Of a DNA stretch of 64,000 nt, positions 11,896 through 22,035 are shown piece by piece; position 1 is the stretch's first letter, and each line of letters opens with the position of its first letter. The notes below the pieces were generated by a model that was not told the DNA's origin, searched no databases, and saw only the letters and a list, made by a program, of their open reading frames with translations. Source of the stretch: Echria macrotheca (lineage: Eukaryota; Ascomycota; Sordariomycetes; Sordariales; Schizotheciaceae); assembly GCA_030411725.1 (NCBI GenBank), contig MU839833.1, positions 992,001 to 1,056,000 on the forward strand. The letters run 5' to 3'. A program made the position numbers and the translations under genes.

Positions 11896-12142
11896 AGGGA
11901 AGACTAGCTCTCGGTCGAGGACGAGCGATGCTGCCACCGACCCGCATAAACAGATGTGTGCATGCAGTTGCGCTACTGTAAATTCTGTGCACAGGGACTC
12001 AGCTCTCAGCTATTATCTACTACGGCATATCAACCGCCCTTGCGGGATGGAAAGCAAAGCTCAACGCCAGCACGAATATCCTCGGCCTACCCAACAGAAC
12101 GCCGCAGAGCTGCAATTTCAAACTTCAGGGTTATGATGAATC

Positions 12143-13554
12143 CTACTCCCAGTCCTCCTCGTCACTGTCCTCGCCCTTGCGAGAGTCTTTGGGGCTATTG
12201 GGGGCTTGGCTTGGGACGCCCGAGCGAGCGCCTACTACGTCGTAGCTCGCTTCGCTGTCGGCCTGCGACTTCTCATCGTTGGACTTTCGGGGTTCGGATG
12301 GTTTGAGAAGGTTCTGTGTGCTCTGTGGGTGAAGGGTGGTGGACGATTCGGTGCTACCGGGCCGGTTATTCGGTGCCGGCGTGGCCTTGCTCGCGGCTGG
12401 GGCAGCCTCGTCGTCGGAATCCTCGTCCCATCCAACCTCCTCCTCTGCTGACGCGGCTATTGCACGTTGGTAAGCCGCAGTTAAGTAAAAAAAAAAAAAA
12501 AAAAAAAAAAATAGAAGCATCCACCTACCTTTGAGTAAATCTCTCCGCCTCGCCTCTGCGGTCTCAATACCGTGTCTAAGGAAGTAGTACCTCTTCCAAA
12601 AGTCCGCATAGGGAACCTGATCCGGAACCAGCTTCTCCATGGTAGCCCTGAGCTCTGGATACTTGGCCAGATCCTGAGCAATATCATCGGTCTTCTTGTC
12701 CACGTCAAATTCCTTGTACCACGCCTCAAACTCGGGACCGATCGCATCCTTGGTGAAGCTCTCATCGCTGGTGTGAATGACGTGCAGCTGCGCATCAAAC
12801 CTCGAGGTGTGAATCACCCGCTTGCCCTGGGCGTCCTTACTCTCGAACAAGACGGTGTTCCCGTCGCCGCCCGCCGACGACCCTTCGGTCGGCGGCGCAA
12901 TCTTGATGGCGTCCTTGAGGAAGTCACGCAGGTTGGATCCAAAGCGCAGCAGTGCCTCGTCGGCGGCGTCCTCGGCCTTTTGCAGGTCCTTGAGCCGCTT
13001 GGCGGCCTCGCCGCGCAGTCGCGAGAGGACCGTCTCCGACTCCTTGAGGGCGTCCTCGGCTGACATGCCGCGCGCTGCCGCTGTCGGGGTCGTCGCTGTC
13101 GCCTCGCCGTCCTTTTCGGTGGCGCTTGCCGAGGATGAGGAAGCGGGAGGAGGATTACCGGTCGTCAGGGACAAGGCGCGGGTCCGGTTCAGGATCGTGG
13201 TGCGCAGGTCGGTCAGGCCACGCGTGGCGTCCTGGCCGAGGTCGACTAGTTCCTTTTCGGCTTCGCGGTAGACGGGCTCAACCTGGACACGGAAGGTATT
13301 TTGTTAGCGACAGGGGCGGGAGATAGTAGGCGGCTTTGTGTGCGTACCTGCTTCACCACGCTGCCGAAGAAACCGCCGATCCTGGCACCCCAGGGGCTGT
13401 TGGAGAAGGCCCGGTAGGCATCTTGGAGGTCCGCATTTAGCGAGGATGTCTGGGGAGGCTGGTTGTCGGTCGACGAGGAGGTAGAGGCGGTGGCTGTGGT
13501 GGTCGTGGTGTCGTCGGTGAAGGACTCGGAGAGGTGGTCATATGCGACGTCCAT
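12143..13554 (-). CDS. BSD domain-containing protein
   Basis: Exons (5' to 3' on the minus strand) 13554-13348, 13282-12529 and 12456-12143 give 424 residues. The BSD domain (named after BTF2-like factors, Synapse-associated proteins and DOS2) is seen at about residues 205-260: 'FEAWYKEFDVDKKTDDIAQD' followed by 'YPELRATMEKLVPDQVPYAD' and the invariant Phe-Trp pair in 'FWKRYYFLRHGI'. The N-terminal part resembles DOS2-like proteins ('PWGARIGGFFGSVVKQ', 'AEKELVDLGQDATRGL', plus a helical stretch 'LRGEAAKRLKDLQKAEDAAD' likely to be coiled coil). The C-terminal third is acidic, Ser/Pro-rich and ends 'DSDEEDWE'. In yeast Dos2 is linked to single-copy DNA and ubiquitin-dependent processes; the role here is unproven. 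Intron 2 contains a 25-bp T run on the coding strand. Confidence 0.85.
12487..12511. repeat. A25 homopolymer inside intron 2 of the BSD gene
   Basis: Twenty-five consecutive A residues (T on the coding strand) lie in the 72-bp intron 12457-12528, directly after the 5' splice region. Confidence 0.95.
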
Positions 13555-15284
13555 GGCTGTTCGAATTTGCTCCGGCCGCCTATGCTGCTGCTTCCGGGCA
13601 GCTTGCTAGGAGGTATCGTCTTTCCAGAAATAAAAAAAAGTCAACGCGGCGACTGAGCCGGTGAAGAACTAAGACCCGTCTCCCAACGCTAGGTGTGTCG
13701 TCACGTCAACCTCATACGGTTCGTTTAAGGTTGTCCAAGGCTAAATGGGATTGGATCTGATGATAGCGTCCACCCAGGGGCATCCCCGATGCGGGGTGCT
13801 TGGTGCACGGGCCAACATTGATGTTTCGCCTTTCTGGTCTCAGAGCCGCATTCTCAGCTGAGATGGAGTTGTTGTACAGGCAACTGCGCTTAGATTGTCA
13901 TGGCGGTAAAGGAGTAAAGCTGTCATCTGGGTAAACATCGATATGGTGTTTCCTCGTGAAGTTCTACGTGGTGGGCGGGTTGACAGTTTGAGCAACTCAA
14001 AGTGTCAAAATTGGCAGGAAATGCATGCCTGAAGTACGGTTTTACCAAGGAGGATCAATTAGACTTGAGCTTCAGCACCTCTGTTAACTATTTCTAGCGT
14101 TGTTGCGTTGCTCTAAGGCATCGGAACACTGTTCTGCGGTCTCCGGCAAGGTTCCGAGCGGAAGAGCCGAGCTCCGAGCTTCGTCGGTGTTGACTCAATG
14201 ATTTGCTGGATACGCTCGGCGGTCCCGTACCATATTGAACGATGCGCCGATGATCCGGCCCGCTTGTGGATAAAGCTGTAGAAAATAAATCAAGACCCTG
14301 CGGCCCTTACTCAGCGAATCCGTTTGCCACCTTGTGAACTCAACAAGTTTTTCTTTCCTTCACCCGGATAAGAATCAAAATAGGAACATCGTCGAAAAGT
14401 CAACACTTTGCAAGCGCTTTTTCAACAGTGAATACGGATTACCGTGGCAGCTTTTTATCTGAGGTGGTTGGCAAGGCTGATGCTGACAGGCTGACTTGTT
14501 GGTGCAGGTTTGCGTTTCTTCCTCAGGCACCTGCCTAAGACCAGGGCACGTGCAGGGCTGGAAACGGCTTTTAAGTTTCTTATCCATGTGCACGGGCCCC
14601 AAAGGAACATCGGCGTGACCTGCTGGTCGATTTCCCGCGTCTTCCATTGACGCTGACAAATTGAACCTGCTCAACCCCTCCTGCTTCCCAACTCCCGAGC
14701 CCTTCGTCTGACACTGGCACTCGCAGCAATAGCCTTCATCCATTGTTACCAGCACCTTGACCAGCCCCGTTTTTGCAGCTCGTCTCAAAGAGGGAAGGCT
14801 GGCCTGTCAGGTGAGTCAATCAGGCAACAATTCAGGCGAAAAGGCCGCAAGATTTCCTCCACCCTTCATTCCAAAGTCCGACCCTCCATCCACCGTCGTC
14901 TTACCCGCACTTCAATCATCACCGAGCCCCTGGGAGGCGACTTTTGGCTTGCGTGGTCGGATCGGAACCTTGAAAACACTGCCCTTCTTTTCTGGGCCAT
15001 CTCTTAGACCTTAGAACTTCATTCACCTTTTACGCTGCTTGTTTGAACCCAATTCTGCTCCCAAGTCGTGCTCCAAGTACCCCGCGATTGGTGGCGGACA
15101 GCGATCGGTTTTCTCCCCAAGACCAGCTCGTTGAGAATACAAGTCAAGCGGCAGAGGAGCAACAATTTGCCCGCGTCGTCGTCTTTATACCCAAAGCACT
15201 TACCAAAAACACGCCCAGGTGGACGGTTCGTTAATCAATCTATCTCAGCGACTTTTGTTCCCGCGGCGCCGCGAGTCAGTCAAG
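13555..15284. other. 1.7-kb divergent promoter region of BSD gene and AP-1 factor
   Basis: No protein-coding frame is supported. It holds a CACGTG palindrome at about 14548, an ATCGATAT element at 13937, and a pyrimidine-rich stretch before the bZIP gene that is probably its long 5' leader. Confidence 0.5.
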
Positions 15285-17161
15285 ATGACGTCGACGAAGA
15301 ACCCGCTGTCGGCGGACTTCCTGCTCACTCCGCAGCAGCAGAATCTCTTGTTTGCTGCTCTCACTTCGAATCGGCCGGCGCAGTCCAACGCCGTGACCAC
15401 TTTGTCTCCTGTGTCCTTCAACAGTTTCCAGGCCAGCCCGGAAATCGATTATGAATACGACTTCAGTGGGCCTGATTCTAGCTTTGACTTCGGCTACGAT
15501 GCGGACCAGGCTAAGATGATCGGTGATTTGCCGAGAACCACGACGACACGGTCCGACTCTGGAGAGGCAGAGTCTCCTGATAAGCGCAGCCACCCTGATG
15601 ACGATGAGGACGAGAACAACGAACCCAAGCGGCGGGAGAGCGAAGACAAGGTTGCGAAGAAGCCGGGACGGAAACCTCTGACTACCGAGCCCAGTTCCGT
15701 AAGTAGTAACACCAATATAAATAGCAAGCAGGCCGGACGTGCTCACACCGACATGCAGAAACGGAAAGCACAGAACCGGGCGGCCCAACGTGCGTTCCGC
15801 GAGCGAAAGGAAAAGCACCTGAAAGACCTTGAGACCAAGGTCCAGGAGCTAGAGGCAGCATCTCAGGCGGCTAATCACGAGAATGAAAAGCTTCGCGCCC
15901 AGGTCGACAAGATGACGGTTGAGATAATGGAGTACAAGAAGAAGTTCAGTACTATGGCAAGTGGCGCTCGGCCAAGGGCAGGAACCGGCGTGTTTGGCGC
16001 ACCACTCACCAGTGGTATCGGGGACGTGAACTTCCAATTCGAATTCCCCAAGTTTGGCGCCATGGGCACGACCCAAAGCTCGTCGCAGGTCAATAAGTCG
16101 TCGTCGTCCACTTCGGTTACAAGCCAAAGTCCTACAGAGAAGCCAAGAGCTCCTAGCGCCAGTAACTCGGTGCAGGATAAGCAGTCCAAGGACGACTTTT
16201 CCAACTTCACCACCGGTCTTTTCAGCCCTGCTCTCACTAATAACAACATCTTGAACGGCTCGAGAAACAACAGCGCCGACTCTCAGTTCAGCACCGGAGG
16301 CGCTACCTCGACCAGCTCACCATCGGCTTCGTCAAGCTCGAATATGGGCGGGCCAAGCTCGTCGTGCGGTACCTCGCCGGAGCCGTATACCCAGTCACCG
16401 ATGGGTTTCAAGCCTGTTGACACGCTTACCACAATTGGAGAGGAGCAGCCGGCTGGTGTTGATGCGGTTTTAGGTAGGAACTCCGCTTCTCCTCACCCTT
16501 GACAAAGCTGCAGACCGTTTCCGAACCCATCTCTTTCACATCGCAAGCCCCTCCGTCCTACATGCCCCTTTGACGCCATGTCCAAGAGATCTTCCGCTAA
16601 GCCCGTACAGATTTCGATCAGTTTGCCAATATGGAAATGCCCGACTTCAACTTTCTGCCTCAGAATTTCGAGTTTGATCCTCAGCTTTTCGGTGATTACC
16701 GTGAGCCACAGGAAAGCATTTTGAGCAATGCATTCGATGACTCGTTGTTCAACGACGCAATCGAGATGGACTTCCCGACACCATATAATATGCCTTTGGC
16801 CACGCCTGCCTCGACTGCGAAGATGAATCTCATTGCTCAGATCGACGCAGCCAAGGATGCTGACGATGTCGGGGCTAGTGGTCAATTGTTGACCTGCAAC
16901 AAGATCTGGTGCGTACACGCCGAGGAGAAATTCGGCCAGGTTGCTGACAATCCACACAGGGAGAAATTGCAGAACTGTCCGCGGGTCCGGGATGGCGAGT
17001 TTGACCTCGACGGGCTTTGCTCTGATCTGCAAAAGAAGGCAAAGTGTTCGGGCACCGGTGCCGTCGTGGCCGAGCAGGATTTCAAGCTAGTGATGAAGAA
17101 GTACCTGGGCGATAAGAAGGACAGCGATCTGGAGAAGTGCACCGGGGAGATGAAGGCCTGA
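15285..17161 (+). CDS. ap1: AP-1-like bZIP transcription factor, oxidative stress regulator
   Basis: Exons 15285-16473, 16611-16908 and 16960-17161 encode 562 residues. This is the Yap1/NapA/ChAP1 ortholog: a bZIP with the fungal signature 'QNRAAQRAFRERKE' (about residue 162 on), a leucine zipper ('LKDLETKVQELE'...), the n-CRD cysteine in 'SSCGTSPEPYTQSPM', and a C-terminal cysteine-rich domain spanning 'LLTCNKIW', 'EKLQNCPRVRDGEF', 'LDGLCSDLQKKAKCSG'. In this family oxidant-driven disulfides between the two cysteine regions hide the nuclear export signal so that the factor stays in the nucleus and activates thioredoxin and catalase genes. The protein ends 'GEMKA'. The frame is open upstream to a GTG at 15219, but the ATG at 15285 (CAAGATGA) is the first ATG. 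Intron 2 (51 bp) lies inside the c-CRD and keeps the frame. Confidence 0.95.
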
Positions 17162-18046
17162 GATGCGCGTATGCCGGTCCAGTCTTTTTACACTGGCGTA
17201 CTCTGTATAAAAAGTTTTCTTGCGGCGTCATGGCACCGGAGCCGACAGGAAACGCTCGTCAAGGATGAGCAAAGGGAACCCGGATACCCTTGGTTTCAGG
17301 CGGATATGGCTTGGGGGACGGAGTTTACGAGACACGGCAAATGATATCAGAATGGGGTAAAGGAACATTTCAGCTCATTCCCGGTTTCGGGTCGGTTCAC
17401 CAAAAGACGTTTGGAGGGTTTGCATGTTTATGATGGGGCACTTGTTTTTGGTGGCGACAGACGGTGAAATGGGGGTAGTCTTGAGACAGTCACCTTTGAG
17501 GGAAAGATACGATGTACAGTCCTTTGGCCAGTATTTGCTTTTGATGTTTATGGTTTGAGGTTTGGTGTCTTGCGTGGTCTTTGCTGTTTGGGCCGGAGGG
17601 AGATTCGGGCGTTTGCAGACAGTTAATGGGAGGTAGCAAAGTTTGATACGACAGTTTCTATACATGTCTGTGCTCGTGCATGTGCGATGTGATCCTGGTC
17701 AACGCAAGAAACAGCTACAAAGTGCTTGATATATTTCTGGAGATTTGTAGACGTGTGATGGCCCCGGATTACTGCAGGTCCAAAAAAGGGGGAGACTGGG
17801 GACCTTCACGCGGTTCTTCCTGTCTCCTCTGTTGCTGGTAGGATGAAGACCAGATATTTTGCTCCTGTCGGTGGTTTGACATGACCAATGACTGGTAATT
17901 GTGGGTGTCCCATGTGACGGCTTGTCGTTATCGTTCCCAGACAACTTCAAGACGGCGAGGTTCTGGTGTCTGTCCATCTACATGGAAATATGGCATGTCC
18001 ACAGCTTCACAATTATAGTTCTTCAGCCACGAATACATACAACTGC
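17162..18046. other. Convergent intergenic region
   Basis: Between the 3' ends of the AP-1 factor and the 18.0-19.8 kb gene. No recognisable gene. Probably the two 3' UTRs. Confidence 0.45.
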
Positions 18047-19792
18047 TCATCCCAACCTCACAGTCCGCCACATGCGCATACACTCCTGCAAATCCATCGA
18101 CAGCGTCCCCTCTAGCGCGCCGGAGGTCTCCTTGATAACGGCCAGCAAAACCGACGCCTGCGCAAAAACAACCTGCCCGTCCTGGATCGCCTTTAGGTCG
18201 GACCTCCTCATCCCGCCGTTCTCGGCCCACGCCATCCACAGATTCAACATGGCACACACCTCTTCGGCGAACCGCCCGTCCAGAACCATACGGTGCAGCA
18301 GCGTGCCCGCGTACCCCTTCAGATCTGTTTCCTCGTCACCGACTTCGTCAGGATGAGACCGTCTCAACCAGGCGAGATTATGCTCGGCCACTTTTCTCGT
18401 GTCCCACTTGGGCGACTGGAAGGCCTCGAGCGTGCGCGTCTCGGCGCGCTGGGCGTCGGCGCGCATCCGGTCGCGCATCTCGTCGAGGCGCTGCTGGTTC
18501 TCGCGCATGGACCGCTGGCGGGCGGCCTCGGCGCGCTGGGCGGGCGGGAGCTTGGCCTCGGCAGCCATTGCTTCGCGCTGCTCGCGCGCGCAGCGGGTGA
18601 AGGCGTCGAGCTGGGCGCCGCGGTCTTGGGTGGTGGATGAGGCTGTTGAGTCCCATTCTGGGGTGTCGGACGGGTCGACTACGTTCAGGAGCACGAGGAT
18701 GCCGCAGGGGAGGGTTTCCTTGCGGGCAAAGGAGAGGAGGGAGGGCGGGATGTGGTAGTTCCAGAGGATTGTCTGGGAGGTTGTCCCGTAGGCGGTGGCG
18801 GCGCTGGCGAACCAGACGCCGGCGTCGATGGGGGGTGAGGAAGAGAGGGGGGAGCGGATGCGCAGGTGGTCGATGTAGAGGCTGTCGAGCTGGACGGTGC
18901 TCTGGAGCTGGGATTCCTGGCTTAGGGCGGTCACGATGCCGTCGGCGGCGATCTGGCAGGTGATGGGGTTGCCGGGGTTGGTGAGGACGCGGTGGGAGGT
19001 TGAGTCGAGGGATGGTTTTTGGGCGGCGCTGGATGTGTCCCCGCCGTCGAAGGGGTTGGGGTCCTGCTCTGGGACGGACTTGGAGCTCTCGGCATCGTCG
19101 GGCTTTTCTTGCTGTTGTGAAGGAGAAGTCTGGGGCCGGCGAGACGGGGCCGGCAGGCGGACCCAGTACGGAGGCAGGTGTGAGTAGTCCCGGGTGGTCC
19201 ACTCGCTCGACCAGCTGACGGCCAAACTGAGATGGCCATCGGAGCCGTCCAGGGGTGCAATAGTCAGGGCTTTTTCTCGGCCGTCCGGCGAGGTCATCAG
19301 GGCGCAGCCGACCGGGGTCCACAGGCCGGTGGAGCGGAGCAGGCGGAAGCCGTGCGGGTCCGGCACGGCGCCGAGGTCGAGGAGATAGGAAACCAGGTCA
19401 TCGAAGGCGACGTCGACCTGGGGCTGGCGCAGCTGGTCGGCATACTCGATGCGCTGGTTCTGCAGGCCGATGACGTGCGAGCGCCAGTTGAAGGTGGTCC
19501 AGCTGCCGCCCTTGATCGGGGACGGATGGCGCGACAGCGACCAGTACTCGGCCCGGTCGTTGAAGCGGTCGTGCGGCCGGACAGCGTAGCGCGGCAGCTC
19601 GACCTCGATGACGCGGTTGACGACGTCGCTGCGCACCAGCGCCGTCAGGCGGCTGTGGCGGAGGATGCGCTTGATCTGCGACAGCGCCGCCAGCGTCAGG
19701 AACGTGTTGTAGAGGATGGGCAGCACGCCCAGCACCGCGAGCGGCACGCCAATGTACGTGATGACATCTACCGGCGACGGTCCGTCCGACAT
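18047..19792 (-). CDS. Conserved hypothetical protein, N-terminal membrane anchor
   Basis: An intronless frame of 581 residues with strong GC-rich coding bias. I do not recognise a named family. Residues about 8-35 form one clear hydrophobic segment ('VITYIGVPLAVLGVLPILYN' and following) suited to a membrane anchor, followed by a basic stretch (QIKRILRHSRLTALVR). The middle holds conserved-looking tryptophan-rich segments ('WTTFNWRSHVIGLQNQRIEY', 'LLRSTGLWTPVGCALMTSPD', 'LAVSWSSEWTTRDYSHLPPY'). Around residues 405-480 is a charged Ala/Glu/Gln/Arg-rich stretch that should be a long helix or coiled coil. The C-terminal part ('HRMVLDGRFAEEVCAMLNLW' etc.) looks globular. It shares a 526-bp divergent promoter with the next gene. 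Coding status is firm; function is unknown. Confidence 0.85.
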   Translation of the reverse strand: MSDGPSPVDVITYIGVPLAVLGVLPILYNTFLTLAALSQIKRILRHSRLTALVRSDVVNRVIEVELPRYAVRPHDRFNDRAEYWSLSRHPSPIKGGSWTTFNWRSHVIGLQNQRIEYADQLRQPQVDVAFDDLVSYLLDLGAVPDPHGFRLLRSTGLWTPVGCALMTSPDGREKALTIAPLDGSDGHLSLAVSWSSEWTTRDYSHLPPYWVRLPAPSRRPQTSPSQQQEKPDDAESSKSVPEQDPNPFDGGDTSSAAQKPSLDSTSHRVLTNPGNPITCQIAADGIVTALSQESQLQSTVQLDSLYIDHLRIRSPLSSSPPIDAGVWFASAATAYGTTSQTILWNYHIPPSLLSFARKETLPCGILVLLNVVDPSDTPEWDSTASSTTQDRGAQLDAFTRCAREQREAMAAEAKLPPAQRAEAARQRSMRENQQRLDEMRDRMRADAQRAETRTLEAFQSPKWDTRKVAEHNLAWLRRSHPDEVGDEETDLKGYAGTLLHRMVLDGRFAEEVCAMLNLWMAWAENGGMRRSDLKAIQDGQVVFAQASVLLAVIKETSGALEGTLSMDLQECMRMWRTVRLG

Positions 19793-19965
19793 GTTTATTT
19801 CCTTCCTCTCATTTTTTAAACGTCCAGAATATTTACACTACAGACGACAGATGAAAAATGAAACATCCAATCTCAGCCCCTCAGGCTCCCAGAAAGTTAC
19901 CCCTGCATGAGTCTGTGCAGGGAGCTGAGCTGAAAAGAAACAAGCAGCTAGAGAGATGTGACAGT

Positions 19966-19977
19966 GTTATCGATAAC
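19966..19977. promoter_or_regulatory. 12-bp palindrome GTTATCGATAAC in a divergent promoter
   Basis: A perfect palindrome 174 bp from the start of the 18.0-19.8 kb gene and 342 bp from the 20.3-kb gene. Eleven of its bases recur at 32171 in the UTP14/MRPL27 divergent promoter. Confidence 0.4.
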
Positions 19978-20318
19978 GTTAACTGACGTTGGCGTCGTCG
20001 TCATCGGCGGCCTCGTTCCGTCTTCCACCACCTACGGCAGTGGACAGACACTCGGACATGCAGAGATGACCCGGCCGTCAATGGATGCCGTGTGTCCATC
20101 TCTCCGATTGGGGTGTTATCGCCAGGCTCCAGGCCCCCGGCACGACCGAGGTGCTGCGCCACGACAGCACGACAGCTTTATCAATTGAGAATTAGAGAAT
20201 ATAGGCAAACATCACCCCGCCACCAAAGTTCATCTTGGTCTTTTTTCCAGGATTTTGGCCTACATCTCCAAGTAATCCGTAGCCGCCGCCCCTCTTCGGC
20301 GCGAGGTAAGAAGTGAAC

Positions 20319-21467
20319 ATGGACGCCGCAGCAGCATCCGAGAAAGCGCGCGTGCAGCAGTCCTACGACAACAGCAGCACTAGCACGCCCGTCTCCCCCC
20401 TCGCGGCGGCGCCCTCGCCCACACCCGCCAGCCCATCGGGGGGGAGCAACACGGTGCCCATGTCGACCGAAGAACTCTCCGACGGAGACCGCATCCCCAT
20501 GCCGCCGCCCTACTCGGGCCCCTCCAGCAGCTCGGCCGAGCCGGCGCCGGAACCGGCCCCGAAGGGTCCACAGTTCTACCCCGGCCTGCCGGCGCTCGAT
20601 TATCGTCTATACTCGCCGCCCCTGTTCACTCTGACCGACGACGCGACAGCCATCAAGACCTCGGCCCCGTATCTTAGTTCCAGCGCAGCCGCGCTGGTCG
20701 ACCTCGTCCGCGCGCAGTCGACGATCCCGCCCAAGCCGCAGATCCACATCTCGGGCAAGCGCAACGGGCACAAGCTCGACTTCTACGTCAAGCTCAACCT
20801 GATGAATTTGTTAGTTCCGGACGACCCGAGGAACAGGATCGACTACATCCGCTGCGTCGCCGACGGCGAGGTCGCCTACCGCGGGGGCATCAAGCCGTCC
20901 GCTGAACCGGAAGTCGGCGACGGCGGGCTCGAGGAGTGGGCGCGGCGCTTTGTCGAGGACCAGGCGGCTGTGAAGTCGTTTTGTCTGGAAAGAGTGGTCG
21001 CCAATCTGGATATCAACTGGATCGAGGGGCAGGTGCGGAGCTTGGTCGCCTCGACGGGTTATAAAGGTGTGGTGTCGGTCACGTTTCCTGTCACGCATGC
21101 CAAGGTCGTCGTGCAGAACCCGGACCGGGTGAATAAGTTCTTTACGAGCGTCACGACGCTGTTTGCGGGGAAGAAGAAGTACGAGGTTGTCAAGGCGGTC
21201 TGGCCGTTTGCGACGAATCGGGCGGGTGAGGCTGGGAGGAGGTGTGTGGTGCAGAGCGAGGAGACGTGGTGGAAGGAGTGGAGGGATCCGATTAAATATG
21301 GTATTTACTTTAGACTCTCTTTACTCTTTGGGGGCGTGGTAAACTGACGAGTAACAGCAATCGCGACGAAACGGCAGGGCTGGGTTACCAACGAAGATAA
21401 GCTCGAGGCCATCATGGAGGGTCGGGGGAAGGGGTTGTCGGTGGTCGATTGGGGTCCCGAGTATTGA
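20319..21467 (+). CDS. Conserved fungal hypothetical protein
   Basis: Exons 20319-21300 and 21358-21467 encode 363 residues. No named domain is recognised. After a Ser/Pro/Ala-rich, probably disordered first 90 residues the protein has a compact region with motifs such as 'FYPGLPALDYRLYSPPLFTL', 'PPKPQIHISGKRNGHKLDFY', 'VKLNLMNLLVPDD' and 'RIDYIRCVADGEVAYRGG', then 'EETWWKEWRDPIKY' leading across the intron into 'AIATKRQGWVTNEDKLE' and a C-terminal 'VVDWGPEY'. The 57-bp intron has GT-AG ends and restores the frame exactly. There is no signal peptide or membrane segment, so a cytosolic protein is likely. The first ATG after the leader was used. Function is unknown. Confidence 0.85.
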
Positions 21468-22035
21468 TCTCAGATCTGGTCTCTCTGTTTTCGCTCGGCG
21501 TTGGTGGAAGTGTCACTGATACACGGTGTATAAGTTGGGGGAAGAACTGGTGTTCAAGCGATTTAATGTTTATTCTGGGGCTGGCATTTTCACAGTGTAC
21601 ACATTACAGTGGTGTTTAGGGGTTCGGGCCAGACAATATTCCTTGAAAATGCCTAACTTGCTTGGATCATCTCCAAATCTGCCAACGAAATACAGCGGAC
21701 ACAATAGTGCAGTTAGTGAGTCACCCCGAGAGCGGATGGCGTCCGGGCGGTGCTGCATGAGCAACTTGCCGAAGACTCAGCCTCGCCGCAACACCAGGGG
21801 AAAAAACAAGGGGTAAATGCTGCTTAAAAGTAAACGGCATTTCTTTCAAACTGCTACTTCTTGCCCCTATCAGATTTGTCTTTCAGTTGTTTTTGGAGAT
21901 TGATACCCAACGAAATCTCAATCTGAAAAACAAGAGTGGGGCGCGACTTACACACCCCAACTCCTCTCCCACCCCTTTCATCCATCTCTAGCCCCCCCCC
22001 CCCCCCAAAAAAAACACCAAGAATCATCACCAAAA
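21468..22035. other. Intergenic region upstream of the RNA-processing fusion gene
   Basis: No gene. Just before the next start codon is a C15-A8 run (21992-22014). Confidence 0.5.
21992..22014. repeat. C15A8 homopolymer junction
   Basis: Fifteen C residues followed by eight A residues, ending 21 bp before the ATG of the following gene; likely in its 5' leader. Confidence 0.9.

Noticed and set aside
15219..15284. 22-residue N-terminal extension of the AP-1 factor
   Set aside because: It would start from GTG; the first ATG at 15285 matches the family.
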